Positions 1-8,297 of a DNA stretch of 64,000 bases are shown here, one piece after another. The position numbers and the translations under genes were made by a program. Below the pieces are notes generated by a model, which was not told the DNA's origin, made no database searches, and worked only from the letters and a program-made list of their open reading frames with translations. Source of the stretch: an uncultured Eubacteriales bacterium (GTDB taxonomy: Bacteria; Bacillota; Clostridia; Tissierellales; Peptoniphilaceae); contig CABTXP010000002.1 of assembly GCA_902488815.1 (NCBI GenBank), positions 23,789-87,788 of the forward strand, given 5' to 3'. Within the stretch, counting starts at the first letter, position 1; every line of letters starts with the position of its first letter.

Positions 1-1
1 T

Positions 2-91
2 GTTGTCATAGAAAACACAGGCACACTAAGTGACCTATATGAAAGAGTGGACAAAGAGCTTATAAGATTAAAAATAAAAGGACAGGATTAA
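2..91 (+). CDS. coaE: Dephospho-CoA kinase, C-terminal end only (partial)
   Basis: The last 29 codons of a plus-strand gene that begins outside the window and stops with TAA at 89-91. The tail contains VVIENTGTLSDLYERVDKEL, which fits the end of CoaE, where a short 'I-D/E-N-x-G' strand is followed by a helix. CoaE phosphorylates the ribose of dephospho-CoA, the last step of coenzyme A synthesis. An intrinsic terminator overlaps the stop. The call rests on a short tail, so it is moderate. Confidence 0.6.
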   Translation, partial: VVIENTGTLSDLYERVDKELIRLKIKGQD

Positions 92-110
92 CTCCTGTCC
101 TCTTTTTATT
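79..110 (+). terminator. Intrinsic terminator after coaE
   Basis: GGACAGGA / TCCTGTCC stem with a 4-base loop (80-100), followed by a T-rich run. It begins inside the coaE coding end and separates coaE from the convergent macrodomain gene. Confidence 0.8.
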
Positions 111-609
111 ATCTTCCGAGACTTTTTAAATAATTTAAAGTCCTCTCATCAAAAATTACCAACGACACATCCATGTCATTTGTCTTTAAAAAATTTTCAA
201 TTGCATCCACCGCAACTTTGTACGCCTCTTCCAAAGGATAGCCGTAGATCCCCGAAGAGATTAAGGGAAATGCTATGGAAGATAAATTATTTTCTTTCGC
301 AAGCTTTAAAGAGTTGGTGTAAGAATCTCTTAACAACCTTTCACTCTCTTTCATTGCCGCGGAATTATACACGGGGCCTGCAGTGTGTACCACATATCTT
401 GCCGGCAAATTAAATCCGGGCGTGATGACAGCCTCTCCCGTCCTTATAGGTGCAAGCACATCACAAGCCATTTGAAGATCTCTTGCACCTGCAGCATTGA
501 AGATTGCTCCGCAGACACCTCCGCCCTGTTTAAGGCCTGTGTTAGCCGCATTGACTATTGCATCTGTTTCAAGCTTAGTAATGTCCCCTGAAATAATTTT
601 TAATACCAT
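109..609 (-). CDS. Macrodomain protein (ADP-ribose / O-acetyl-ADP-ribose hydrolase type)
   Basis: A 166-aa single-domain protein covering a complete macro domain. It starts with the strand-loop 'ISGDITKLETDAIVNAAN', then a glycine-rich GGGVCGAIFNAAG segment, and later 'VVHTAGPVY' and 'FPLISSGIYGYP', the loops that hold ADP-ribose in MacroD/YmdB-type enzymes. These proteins typically remove ADP-ribose from proteins or hydrolyse O-acetyl-ADP-ribose in the cytoplasm. An AGGAGG site sits just before the ATG at 609. The gene is alone, between the coaE terminator and the rpsI terminator, with no sirtuin or ADP-ribosyltransferase neighbour, so the substrate is unknown. Confidence 0.85.
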   Translation of the reverse strand: MVLKIISGDITKLETDAIVNAANTGLKQGGGVCGAIFNAAGARDLQMACDVLAPIRTGEAVITPGFNLPARYVVHTAGPVYNSAAMKESERLLRDSYTNSLKLAKENNLSSIAFPLISSGIYGYPLEEAYKVAVDAIENFLKTNDMDVSLVIFDERTLNYLKSLGR

Positions 610-621
610 ACTTCCTCCTAA

Positions 622-655
622 ATAAAAAAACCATGGATGCCCATGGTTTAATATT
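622..655 (-). terminator. Intrinsic terminator after rplM-rpsI
   Basis: On the minus strand, AAACCATGG / CCATGGTTT stem with a 4-base loop (628-649), followed by a T run. It starts directly at the rpsI stop codon. Confidence 0.85.
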
Positions 656-1043
656 ATCTCTTTGAGAATTGTGGCGCTCTTCTTGCTTTTTTAAGACCGT
701 ATTTCTTTCTTTCCTTCATACGTGGATCTCTTGTCAAGAATCCTGCCTTTTTAAGAATAGGCCTAAGTTCAGCATCATATTCCAATAGAGCTCTTGCAAC
801 GCCGTGTTGTACAGCTCCCGCTTGGCCTGTAAATCCGCCGCCAACTACCTTTACAATAACGTCAAATTGGTTTTCAGTTTCTGTAAGTGTAAGTGGAGCT
901 TTTGCCACTGTTCTTAGTGTTTCATAATCGAAATATTCATTTATATCTCTTCCGTTAAGTTCAAACTTACCGCTACCGGGCAATAGTCTAACTGTTGCTA
1001 CAGAAGTTTTTCTTCTTCCTGTTCCTCTAAATTGTTTTACCAT
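654..1043 (-). CDS. rpsI: 30S ribosomal protein S9
   Basis: A 129-aa protein of the usual bacterial S9 length. It contains '[14 protein letters not shown]' near the N terminus, '[21 protein letters not shown]' in the middle, and the basic C-terminal tail ending in Lys-Arg that reaches the P-site tRNA. It follows rplM by 13 bases with its own Shine-Dalgarno (GGAGATT). The rplM-rpsI pair is the conserved bacterial arrangement, so both are made from the promoter upstream of rplM. Confidence 0.98.
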   Translation of the reverse strand: MVKQFRGTGRRKTSVATVRLLPGSGKFELNGRDINEYFDYETLRTVAKAPLTLTETENQFDVIVKVVGGGFTGQAGAVQHGVARALLEYDAELRPILKKAGFLTRDPRMKERKKYGLKKARRAPQFSKR

Positions 1044-1056
1044 AATCTCCTACCTC

Positions 1057-1485
1057 TCAAAATTCATATACTTCAGGTTTTTGTGCTTCATGGGGATGAT
1101 CAGGTCCCGCGTAAACTTTTAACTTTCTGTACATTTGTCTTCCAAGAGAATTCTTAGGAAGCATACCTTTTACAGCGTGTTCAATAATGAATTCAGGTTT
1201 CTTTGCAAGTAGTTGATTATATGGAACTTCCTTTCTTCCTCCCGGATATCCTGAGTGAGAAATGTAGTTCTTCTTATTCCATTTATCGCCTGTAAGTTTA
1301 ACTTTGTCGGCATTAATAACAACGACGAAATCTCCGGTGTCCACATGTGGAGTATAAATCGGTTTATTTTTGCCTCTTAAAATATTTGCTACTTCAGTTG
1401 CAAGTCTGCCAAGTACCTTGCCTTCAGCATCAATTACATACCATTTTCTTTCTATTTGTTCAGCTTTTGCCATGTAACTTTTCAA
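1057..1485 (-). CDS. rplM: 50S ribosomal protein L13 (TTG start)
   Basis: A 142-aa L13 with the family landmarks [49 protein letters not shown] and the C-terminal [14 protein letters not shown] chose TTG at 1485 because AGGAGGAA (1498-1491) lies 7 bases upstream. The ATG at 1473 would be 19 bases from the same site, and a longer in-frame extension would run through the promoter leader. The resulting length matches the normal 142-145 aa. First gene of the rplM-rpsI operon. Confidence 0.96.
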   Translation of the reverse strand: MKSYMAKAEQIERKWYVIDAEGKVLGRLATEVANILRGKNKPIYTPHVDTGDFVVVINADKVKLTGDKWNKKNYISHSGYPGGRKEVPYNQLLAKKPEFIIEHAVKGMLPKNSLGRQMYRKLKVYAGPDHPHEAQKPEVYEF

Positions 1486-1498
1486 GCTACTTCCTCCT

Positions 1499-1532
1499 AA
1501 TCGTTTAAAAAATTTCCGGGGCTTTTTAAACA
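1499..1532 (-). promoter_or_regulatory. Leader hairpin of rplM (possible L13 autoregulatory leader)
   Basis: Between the predicted transcription start and the rplM Shine-Dalgarno, the minus strand reads GTTTAAAAA - 11-base G/C-rich loop - TTTTTAAAC, a 9-bp hairpin. L13 leaders that control rplM-rpsI are known in Firmicutes. The position is right, but I cannot confirm that the fold matches the known family. Confidence 0.45.
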
Positions 1533-1538
1533 ACGTAC

Positions 1539-1567
1539 ATTGTACTATCATAGACTCCCTTTGTCAA
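1539..1567 (-). promoter_or_regulatory. Consensus sigma-A promoter of rplM-rpsI
   Basis: On the minus strand, TTGACA (1567-1562), a 17-base spacer and TACAAT (1544-1539). The -35 is perfect and the -10 differs at one base. It lies between pgpA and rplM, so the ribosomal operon has its own start although no terminator is visible after pgpA. Confidence 0.9.
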
Positions 1568-1585
1568 GGAGTTTCTAACCTGTCT

Positions 1586-2074
1586 TTAAAAATTATGTGC
1601 AATGTGTGCCGCAGCTGCAGCAATTATTGCGGAAACTATATCGTCTGCAAATGTAGTTACTTCGTTCTCAGATTTTCTCGCGTCCAGTTCGCCTATTAGT
1701 CCCGGCTTTTCCTTATCAAGGTATCCGAAGTTTGTAAGTCCTATTGAGCCGAATACATTTGTTATGCCGAGGACTAAAATTTCATCTACGCCGAAAAGTC
1801 CTTCGTCCGTCTCAACTAAGTCTTGGATGGGCTCGGGCAAAAGTTTTTTGTTTGCCATCTCGTCAAGAGCAAGTCCTGTAAGCACTGCATGATCCACTTC
1901 TCTCTTTGCAAGAACCTTCATAACACTTTCAATACAGTCGTCAATAGTTATCTTGTCGTTGTACTTCTTTTGAAGTTCAAGGACCATTGCAGCCATTGCA
2001 TCAACTTCTATTCCTCTTTCTCTAAGCTTTTCTATTGTCATATTTCTAAGTTCTATCATTGAATATTTATACAC
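1586..2074 (-). CDS. Phosphatidylglycerophosphatase A family protein (YutG type)
   Basis: A 162-aa protein of the PgpA/YutG fold. It has an N-terminal helical part (ITIDDCIESVMKVLAKREVDHAVLTGLALD), then 'DEGLFGVDEILVLGITNVFGSIGLTNFGYLD' and a C-terminal 'TFADDIVSAIIAAAAAH' segment with the paired acids typical of this family. Members dephosphorylate phosphatidylglycerol phosphate in membrane lipid synthesis. Soluble YutG-like forms such as this lack strong membrane helices, so the substrate is uncertain. It starts at GTG 2074, overlapping the nuclease stop by one base (TAGTG) with GAGGAG upstream: tight coupling. Confidence 0.75.
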   Translation of the reverse strand: MYKYSMIELRNMTIEKLRERGIEVDAMAAMVLELQKKYNDKITIDDCIESVMKVLAKREVDHAVLTGLALDEMANKKLLPEPIQDLVETDEGLFGVDEILVLGITNVFGSIGLTNFGYLDKEKPGLIGELDARKSENEVTTFADDIVSAIIAAAAAHIAHNF

Positions 2075-2598
2075 TATATATCTCCTCTCGTTGTTCCTTC
2101 TTCATTTAATTCCCACATACCTGTTTTGTTTTTCTTAGCCTCTTTGCCCAACTTTAAAAATACATCACTGTACTTTGTATTTGGCTTAAAGTTGTAGGGC
2201 TTTGCCAGTCCTTCGGAAATTAAAATTGCGGAAAAATTCTTCTCTTTAATCTCCTCATAGGTAAAGTTATTTGGCTTTTCTATCCAAATATATCTCAAGT
2301 CTCTGTCGTATTGGTCCTTTTTTTCTATATCTTCTTCCAAATAAACAACTTTGTATAAAAGTAAGTCCTCCGCCCTCTCACGAGCTTCCTCTGCAAGTTC
2401 TTCCTCGCCTCTCTCAGGGGCGTTTAATCCGATTATCCTTATCTTCTTACCCTTGTCCGTGTAAACTGTATCTCCGTCTACTACTTTTGTTATGTGAGCT
2501 TCTTTAAGATTCGGGCCTGAAAAAGGTAGAAATTTTACTATTAAAAGGGCAATTACAATAATTTGTAAAATCCTAAACAGCTGTCTCTTATTTCTCAT
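2074..2598 (-). CDS. Membrane-anchored staphylococcal-nuclease-like protein
   Basis: 174 aa. An N-terminal membrane anchor (about residues 8-26) precedes a thermonuclease (SNase) domain. Visible landmarks are VVDGDTVY, IRIIGLNAPE (catalytic Arg and Glu region), YDRDLRYIW (second Arg) and the late 'GLAKPYNF' and 'AKKNKTGMW' segments. These calcium-dependent nucleases cut DNA and RNA outside the membrane, often for nutrient or DNA turnover. The ATG overlaps the previous gene's stop (ATGA). Member of the apbE-pgpA coupled set, with no obvious functional tie to its neighbours. Confidence 0.85.
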   Translation of the reverse strand: MRNKRQLFRILQIIVIALLIVKFLPFSGPNLKEAHITKVVDGDTVYTDKGKKIRIIGLNAPERGEEELAEEARERAEDLLLYKVVYLEEDIEKKDQYDRDLRYIWIEKPNNFTYEEIKEKNFSAILISEGLAKPYNFKPNTKYSDVFLKLGKEAKKNKTGMWELNEEGTTRGDI

Positions 2599-3074
2599 CT
2601 TTTTCTCCCTCTACTTCCCCTTCTAAGTCGAAGACAAAGTCCCATTATTATTCCAGGCAGGAAAAGTGATAGGGCAATGTTTAAAATTTGCATGTCGCTT
2701 CCCCACATTGTTATAATCATATTTCCGGGCAAGGTCAAAAAGTCCATAGGAAATCTCCATAGGTTTTCTCCTATCTCTCCTTTAAAGAGATCGAAGCCGT
2801 TTCCCGCCAAAGCTATTACTATAAAGACTATTCCGATTAAGACAATGTATGAGCCTACAAAAAAGTCGCCATACCTTTTATATTTTTTGGAAAGAATTTG
2901 AGACAAAAACACATATAGCAAAATTACAAATAATGTGTAAATAATTTTCCCTACAATATTTCCATATATAATTTTTTGCATTAACTCAAACATGGAAAAA
3001 AACTTTCCCGTCATGAGCACAATAAAGGCGATTATTAATTGAATAATAAGGGCCTTAATGTTGTTTAAAAACAT
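2595..3074 (-). CDS. Unknown membrane protein, 159 aa
   Basis: I do not recognise this protein. It has about four hydrophobic segments (roughly residues 6-30, 38-60, 70-95 and 128-148). The third is followed by 'GNGFDLFKGEIGENLWRFPMDF', and the C terminus is very basic (RLRRGSRGRKR), which would face the cytoplasm. Its ATG directly abuts the apbE stop (TAAATG) and its own stop overlaps the nuclease start, so it is made together with apbE and the nuclease. The context gives no function. Confidence 0.6.
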   Translation of the reverse strand: MFLNNIKALIIQLIIAFIVLMTGKFFSMFELMQKIIYGNIVGKIIYTLFVILLYVFLSQILSKKYKRYGDFFVGSYIVLIGIVFIVIALAGNGFDLFKGEIGENLWRFPMDFLTLPGNMIITMWGSDMQILNIALSLFLPGIIMGLCLRLRRGSRGRKR

Positions 3075-4262
3075 TTAATCACCGATTACCATATCGTCCA
3101 TATCTCCCCACAGTTGAATGTTTCCATCATCTGTTACAAATAAAGCTTTCACGTCCTTGTGTGAATTCATAAATTCTTCCACTTCACTTGGTGACATTAC
3201 AAAAAGTGCAGTAGATAAAAAGTCTGCAAGGCCGGAGTCATTTACAACAACAGTTACAGATCTCCAGTAGTTAGCCGGATATCCTGTATCAGGGTCTATA
3301 ATGTGGCAGTATCTCTTGCCTTCCGCTTCAAAAAATCTTTGGTAGTCGCCGCTTGTAACTACCGATTCATTTGTAATTTTAAGTTTTGCCACAATGCCGT
3401 CAAACTTTTCAAAGTTTTCGCCGTCGGGACTTTCAACGCCAATTGTATAGAATTGGTTGCCCGGCTCTCTTACCTTTGTTACATCTCCTGCCGAGACAAT
3501 GTTGCCTCCCGCTGAAATAAGTGCCGCCGTGACGCCCTTCTCTTCAAGTTCTCTTTTTATCATTTCGCTGGCATATCCTTTTGCCACGGAGCCCACATCT
3601 AATTTCATGCTCTTGGGTTTTATGAACACGGTCTTGTTTTGAGGATCAAGTTCAATCACGCTGATACTTATGTCGTGAAGGATTTTACTTATCTCTTCTT
3701 CAGTTGGTATCGGACTGCCGAACATAGCCGTAACTTCAGCTTCTTTTGCCTTCATTTCTTCTGCACTCGGCATTGTAAGTTGCTCGTCATAGGCATAGGC
3801 ATCTCTGTACTTGGTCCAAATTTCTGTCAATGGTCCCACCAAAATATTTGTCTTGTGAGAATATTTTTCAGATGCATTTAAAGAAAACTCAATTAAGTCA
3901 AAGATTTCATCATCCACTTTAACAGGTCCTTCCCCGGCATTGTCATTTATAGTCTTCACATTTACAATACCGTCGTAGTTGTTAAAGCTGTCAAACTTCT
4001 TGTGAAGTTCCATGTACCTGTCTTCAATGTAGTTAAGGTACTCTCTTGCCGTCTCTTCATTCTTTTCAAACACGGTTGACTGAATAACCGTGTCAAAGGC
4101 TCCCGTCATGGTACTTGAATATTTTTCGTATTTAACATTCTCATCTGTATTTACTTTTTGATCTGTCTCTACTTTCTCATCGTTATTAACTTTTTTATCT
4201 GAGGTATTGCCGCAACCTATTAATAATAGTGCCGCCATTAATATAATTAAAATTTTTTTCAT
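3075..4262 (-). CDS. apbE: FAD:protein FMN transferase (lipoprotein)
   Basis: A 395-aa ApbE-family enzyme that attaches FMN covalently to threonine or serine of target flavoproteins outside the membrane. It has a lipoprotein signal with lipobox LLIGC near residue 20. Family landmarks are the early 'TMTGAFDTVIQ', 'LDVGSVAKGYASEMI', 'ALISAGGNIVSAGD', 'YCHIIDPDTGYPA' and the metal-binding 'DSGLADFLSTALFVM'. ATG 4262 is preferred over GTG 4274, because GGGAGG lies 4 bases upstream of it. No Rnf/Nqr or other obvious flavinylation target lies in the window. First gene of a four-gene coupled set. Confidence 0.93.
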   Translation of the reverse strand: MKKILIILMAALLLIGCGNTSDKKVNNDEKVETDQKVNTDENVKYEKYSSTMTGAFDTVIQSTVFEKNEETAREYLNYIEDRYMELHKKFDSFNNYDGIVNVKTINDNAGEGPVKVDDEIFDLIEFSLNASEKYSHKTNILVGPLTEIWTKYRDAYAYDEQLTMPSAEEMKAKEAEVTAMFGSPIPTEEEISKILHDISISVIELDPQNKTVFIKPKSMKLDVGSVAKGYASEMIKRELEEKGVTAALISAGGNIVSAGDVTKVREPGNQFYTIGVESPDGENFEKFDGIVAKLKITNESVVTSGDYQRFFEAEGKRYCHIIDPDTGYPANYWRSVTVVVNDSGLADFLSTALFVMSPSEVEEFMNSHKDVKALFVTDDGNIQLWGDMDDMVIGD

Positions 4263-4374
4263 GTTGCCTCCCACTTAAAATATACCATAGCTTCTTTAAT
4301 TAAAATAGTGTTATCACGACAATGTTTCTCAATATTTGTGCTAAAATGATATTACATTTTTTCGAAGGTGAACT

Positions 4375-5277
4375 ATGAGCAAAAAAACTTTAGCCTACAT
4401 TGCAAACATTGTTCAAGTTGCAGTGGTGGCTCTATCAATTATCTTTGTAAAAATTGTGTTGGAAATGACTAATCCCGTCGACCAACTCACATATAGATTT
4501 TTTCTTGCCTTTATTACAGTTGTAGTTGTAAATATTTTTTCAAAGAAAAAACTTAAGATTACAAAAGAGATGGCAAAGGATTTGGGAATACTCTCAATAT
4601 TTTTCCCCGTTCTCTTTCTTTTGTTACAAGGCTTGGGACTTAATTACTCCACAGCAACGGAGACTGCGATTATCCAATCTCTTGCCCCCATATTTGCAAT
4701 TATTTTGTCTCAAATAATGTTAAAGGAAAAGACGACGACCTTCCAAAAGTTTATGATACTTTTGTCCGTGGCGGGAATTGTTTACATGACATACATGGGT
4801 TCAAAGTCTTCCGTGTCCTTTCATTTAAAAGGCACAATACTGTTGCTCCTTTCATCAGTTGCCCTTGCCTTTAACTTGGTACTGCCGAGAGCCTTTAGAG
4901 ACAAGTACACTCCTTATGAAATAACTTCCGTGATAATTATTTTCGGATTTTTTGCCTTTGCAATCCAAAGTCTTATCTATCACTTGGTTATTAAGGAGCC
5001 CTTTGACTTTGCCCTTATGTTTCAGCCAAAATTTTTCGCATCAATGTTTTACTTAGGCGTTCTTTCCATATACATGACCTCATACTTTAACAACTACGCC
5101 TTAAAGTACTTGGAAGTTTCAAAGATGAGTGTCTTTACAAACCTATGTCCCATTATTTCTCTAATAGGTGCCGTAGTAATACTTAAAGAGTCCGTCTACT
5201 ACTACCACATTGTAGGGATTGCCATAACTTTAATCGGTATTATCGGCACGAATATAAATTTCAAAACAAAAAAATAA
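4375..5277 (+). CDS. EamA/DMT-family permease
   Basis: 300 aa with ten predicted membrane helices in two EamA repeats of about five each. Landmarks include 'LTYRFFLAFITVVVV' early, 'ATETAIIQSLAPIFAIILSQIMLKEK' closing repeat one, and 'MSVFTNLCPIISLIGAVVILKESVYYYHIVGIAITLIGI' closing repeat two. DMT permeases export or import small metabolites such as amino acids or drugs. The substrate cannot be read from the sequence. It is transcribed alone, opposite apbE, and ends in a double hairpin terminator. Confidence 0.88.
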   Translation: MSKKTLAYIANIVQVAVVALSIIFVKIVLEMTNPVDQLTYRFFLAFITVVVVNIFSKKKLKITKEMAKDLGILSIFFPVLFLLLQGLGLNYSTATETAIIQSLAPIFAIILSQIMLKEKTTTFQKFMILLSVAGIVYMTYMGSKSSVSFHLKGTILLLLSSVALAFNLVLPRAFRDKYTPYEITSVIIIFGFFAFAIQSLIYHLVIKEPFDFALMFQPKFFASMFYLGVLSIYMTSYFNNYALKYLEVSKMSVFTNLCPIISLIGAVVILKESVYYYHIVGIAITLIGIIGTNINFKTKK

Positions 5278-5320
5278 GACCGATTACTCGGTCTATAGTC
5301 CACTTAGGTGGATTTTTTTA
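5278..5320 (+). terminator. Double-hairpin terminator after the DMT permease
   Basis: Two hairpins: GACCGA / TCGGTC (5278-5293) and TCCAC / GTGGA (5299-5312), the second followed by seven T. It reaches the stop codon of the convergent ABC ATPase. Confidence 0.85.
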
Positions 5321-6088
5321 TGCAATTAATTCAATGTCTTCGATTTTTCTGTTGTAAATTTCCACAAGTTCCTGTTCAGTTATGTCCTTTGCCTTTACGT
5401 CAAGAGTTATCTCACCCTTGTTAAGCATGATAATTCTGTCTGAATACTCAATGGCGTGGGACAGGTTGTGAGTAATCATCATTGTGGTGATCTTCTCTCT
5501 CTTTATAAGCTCAACAGTTTTGTCCATAATAAGCTTTGAAGTCTTCGGGTCGAGGGCCGCCGTGTGTTCGTCAAGGAGAAGTATCTCCGGCCTTCTAAGT
5601 GTTGCCATTAACAGTGAAAGAGATTGTCTTTGTCCGCCTGAGAGGAACTTAACCTTTGTGTTTAATTTGTCTTCCAAACCTAATCCCAACTCGGAAAGTT
5701 TAAATTGAATGAAGTCCTTGTTTTCTTTACGCACTAATTTCTTAAAAGAAAACTTTTGACCTTTTTTAAGTGCCATGGACATATTTTCCATAATGTTAAG
5801 TCCCGACGAAACTCCCATTGACGGGTCTTGGTATACCTTGCCGATGTACTTGGCTCTCTCCTGCTCCGGAAGTGCTCCTAAGTTTACGTCACCTAAAAAT
5901 ATTTCTCCAAGGTCTTCCTTAATGCTTCCGCTAATAATATTAAAGAGTGTACTCTTGCCACATCCGTTTGGGCCTAAAATTGTGGTACATTCATTTTCAT
6001 TTACTTTAAGTGAAAAATCTTCAAATACTATATTTTCTTCCGGCGTTCCCGGGTAAAAAACTTTTTTAATATTTTTAACTTCAAGCAT
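5318..6088 (-). CDS. ABC transporter ATP-binding protein (aromatic amino acid type)
   Basis: 256 aa with Walker A GPNGCGKST, Q-loop 'VYQDPSMG', signature LSGGQRQ, Walker B 'ILLLDEHTAALD' and H-loop 'MITHN'. It energises the permease and the two binding proteins upstream. I prefer ATG 6088 because GGAGG sits 7 bases before it and only one base before ATG 6094. The permease stop overlaps its start. The set belongs to the TrpXYZ-like family of ABC importers. T-box leaders upstream point to tyrosine and phenylalanine. Confidence 0.92.
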   Translation of the reverse strand: MLEVKNIKKVFYPGTPEENIVFEDFSLKVNENECTTILGPNGCGKSTLFNIISGSIKEDLGEIFLGDVNLGALPEQERAKYIGKVYQDPSMGVSSGLNIMENMSMALKKGQKFSFKKLVRKENKDFIQFKLSELGLGLEDKLNTKVKFLSGGQRQSLSLLMATLRRPEILLLDEHTAALDPKTSKLIMDKTVELIKREKITTMMITHNLSHAIEYSDRIIMLNKGEITLDVKAKDITEQELVEIYNRKIEDIELIA

Positions 6089-6956
6089 CTTCATTCCTCC
6101 TTGTAATTTTTGCCTTTGATCTTTTGGCCACTACATTGTTGTATACAATAAATGCAACAACTATAACTGCGGTAATCCCCTTTAAGTCGTTGGGGTTAAG
6201 TCCCGCTTCAATTGCTATTCCGTAAATTAATCTGTAGCAAATACTTCCTATTATAGCTCTCGTCGTAAGCTTCATCCTGCGACTGTTTCTCATAAAGGTA
6301 TCCCCTATTACAATTGAGGCAAGAGCCATAACGATCATGCCTTGTCCCATTGTAATGTCCACAAAGCCTTGTGCCTGTGCTTGGACTGCACCTGAGAGAC
6401 CTACAATTGCATTTGAAAGCACAAGTCCCGCCATGGTGTACTTGTCCGGGTCCTTGCCAAGACTTTTAACCAGCTGTTCATTGTCCCCGGTCACAACTAA
6501 TAGGTAACCTTTTTCCGTTTTAAAAAACCAGTCCAACAAAAGTTTTACAATTGCTACAAGTATTAACAGAAGCACAACTCTCGGAAGAGGCGTTACGTCA
6601 AAAATAGTTTTGTAGTCAAAGAGCGGTACGTTACTCTTGCCTGTAATGCGAAGATTAATACTGTAGAGCATTGTCATAGTTAAAATCCCTGAGAGTATTG
6701 CCTCGATTTTAAATTTTTTGTAAAGGAAGAAGGTAATATATCCTGCAATTCCTCCCGCTATAAAAGCAATTATCAAAGACACGAAGGGGTTCATGCCCTG
6801 TGTCAAAAATCTTCCCACTACAAAAGCACCTAAGGGGAATGTTCCCTCAACTGAAAGGTCCGCTATGTCTAAAATTTTAAATGTAATTACAACACCTATT
6901 GCCAATAGGGAAAACACCAGTCCCGATTCAATTGATGCCAAGAGTACCTGTTCCAT
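6081..6956 (-). CDS. ABC transporter permease (BPD_transp_2 type)
   Basis: 291 aa with about eight membrane helices. It contains the branched-chain-type permease pattern 'LGAFVVGRFLTQGMNP', 'GVVITFKILDIADLSVEGTFP' and the cytoplasmic coupling stretch 'VTGDNEQLVKSLGKDPDKYTMAGLVLSNAIVGLSGA'. It is the only permease of the locus and starts 10 bases after the first binding protein, so it presumably serves both binding proteins. Its stop lies inside the ATPase gene start. The family is the one found with TrpX-like binding proteins. Confidence 0.9.
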   Translation of the reverse strand: MEQVLLASIESGLVFSLLAIGVVITFKILDIADLSVEGTFPLGAFVVGRFLTQGMNPFVSLIIAFIAGGIAGYITFFLYKKFKIEAILSGILTMTMLYSINLRITGKSNVPLFDYKTIFDVTPLPRVVLLLILVAIVKLLLDWFFKTEKGYLLVVTGDNEQLVKSLGKDPDKYTMAGLVLSNAIVGLSGAVQAQAQGFVDITMGQGMIVMALASIVIGDTFMRNSRRMKLTTRAIIGSICYRLIYGIAIEAGLNPNDLKGITAVIVVAFIVYNNVVAKRSKAKITRRNEDA

Positions 6957-6966
6957 TATTTCTCCT

Positions 6967-7941
6967 TTATTCTCCTACTATATTTGCGTCTTTAAATATT
7001 TCCTGATCTATATTAAGGCCAAGTGCCTCTGCAACTTTTTTGTTAACCGACATTTTAGTTTCCGTTTCAAAGTAAACGGGAATTTCTGCCGGGCTCTTGC
7101 CTTCCATTATTTCCTTTGCCATAATTGCGGCTTCTCGTCCGAGCTTTTCATAGTCAATGCCGTCAGTCATGAGTATGCCACCTTCTACAGGACCTTGTTC
7201 CGCTGCAAAAGAAGGAATTTTATTTTCTTCCAATTTTTTTGCCACAACGGCAACGGAAGATGAAATCATATTGTCCGTAATTGAAAAGAATCCGTCTATG
7301 TCTTTTACCAAGGATGTCATTGCTTGACTTACATCATTAATGTTATTTACCCCTACAGCTTTAAATTCTAAATTCATTTCCTTGCAAATTGCTTCCAACT
7401 CTTTAACTTGTGATTCGGAATTGGCTTCACTTGTAGAGTAAATTGTGCCGATAGTTTTAATCTCCGGAAAGACTTTTAAAAATGTCTCCAACTGCGACTT
7501 AGGTCCGATGTAGTCTGAAACTCCTGTCACATTTTTGCCGGGCTTTTCATTTGAGTCCACAAGGTTTGCACTTACAGGGTCGGTCACCGCGTTAAAAATA
7601 ATGGGAATATCTTTTACCGCGTTCTTTGCACCTTGCGCCGCCGGAGTAGCTATGGCATATATTAAATCAACTTTCTCCGACTCCAAAGACTTGGGTATTT
7701 GATTTGTAAGAGAAATATCTCCCGAAGCATTTTTAAATGCTTCTTCCACTTCAAAGCCTTCGTCTTTTAGTCCTTCAATAAAGCCTTCTCTTGCTCTGTC
7801 AAGTGCCGGGTGTTCTACAAATTGAACTACACCTACTTTTATTTTGCCGTGATCGGTTTCACTCATTTCTTTCTTTGTGCCGCAAGCTGTGAGTATTAAA
7901 ATACCTGCACACATTAATGCCAATAAACTTTTCTTTTTCAT
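6967..7941 (-). CDS. ABC substrate-binding lipoprotein behind the Tyr T-box
   Basis: A 324-aa TrpX-like (ABC_sub_bind) lipoprotein with lipobox LILTAC and a cysteine anchor. Its lobes contain 'KVGVVQFVEHPALDRAREGF', 'DLIYAIATPAAQGAKN', 'IPIIFNAVTDPVSANLVDS', 'GTIYSTSEANS' and 'GILMTDGIDYEKLGREAA'. It closely resembles the protein encoded at 8298-9278. ATG 7941 is chosen (GGAGG 6 bases upstream). An upstream in-frame extension would run through the T-box terminator. It heads the operon with permease and ATPase. The leader's specifier codon UAC suggests tyrosine as the controlling, and possibly the transported, amino acid. Confidence 0.92.
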   Translation of the reverse strand: MKKKSLLALMCAGILILTACGTKKEMSETDHGKIKVGVVQFVEHPALDRAREGFIEGLKDEGFEVEEAFKNASGDISLTNQIPKSLESEKVDLIYAIATPAAQGAKNAVKDIPIIFNAVTDPVSANLVDSNEKPGKNVTGVSDYIGPKSQLETFLKVFPEIKTIGTIYSTSEANSESQVKELEAICKEMNLEFKAVGVNNINDVSQAMTSLVKDIDGFFSITDNMISSSVAVVAKKLEENKIPSFAAEQGPVEGGILMTDGIDYEKLGREAAIMAKEIMEGKSPAEIPVYFETETKMSVNKKVAEALGLNIDQEIFKDANIVGE

Positions 7942-7957
7942 CATAAACCTCCAATAA

Positions 7958-8222
7958 AAAAAGCCTTCCATCCTGTAATAGGACGAAAGACTTGACTTAC
8001 GCGGTACCACCCATTTTTCGTAATAAAAAATTACCTCATTGGAATCCAACAATTCCTATCCCTTGGTAACGGGGGAGTCCGTGCTGCCTACTATACTTTC
8101 AACAAGCAAGCTTGGGAGTGTATATTACAAATCGCACAACTATCGGTTCCCACCCTTCCCGATTCTCTGGATTATGTGGTAGATTTCTTTCTCTCCTTCA
8201 AAGCCACTTTTAAATTACATAA
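7958..8222 (-). ncRNA. T-box leader, specifier UAC (tyrosine)
   Basis: This fills the gene-free stretch 7942-8297. Reading the minus strand there are: a stem I region with the CCAGAGAATCGGG distal loop motif, the specifier TAC at 8122-8120 followed by ACTCCC, the T-box core GGTGGTACCGCG (8011-8000), and a terminator hairpin GTCTTTCGTCC / GGATGGAAGGC with seven T. Uncharged tRNA-Tyr should stabilise the antiterminator and switch the operon on. The register (codon directly before ACT) is the same as in the ileS T-box, where it gives the expected Ile codon. Confidence 0.88.
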
Positions 8223-8223
8223 G

Positions 8224-8252
8224 ATTATATGGTAAGCAGTTTAGCAAGTCAA
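8224..8252 (-). promoter_or_regulatory. Promoter of the Tyr T-box operon
   Basis: Minus strand TTGACT (8252-8247), 17-base spacer, TATAAT (8229-8224). It lies between the two binding-protein genes, so the downstream operon can start independently of the upstream Phe T-box gene. Confidence 0.88.
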
Positions 8253-8297
8253 GTGCTTTTTTTAATTTTTACAGAAAGTTTAATGATTTAATTTAAA

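Noticed and set aside
1486..1551. Longer N terminus for ribosomal protein L13
   Set aside because: The extension covers the predicted transcription start and leader hairpin. TTG 1485 sits at ideal distance from AGGAGGAA and gives the usual length.
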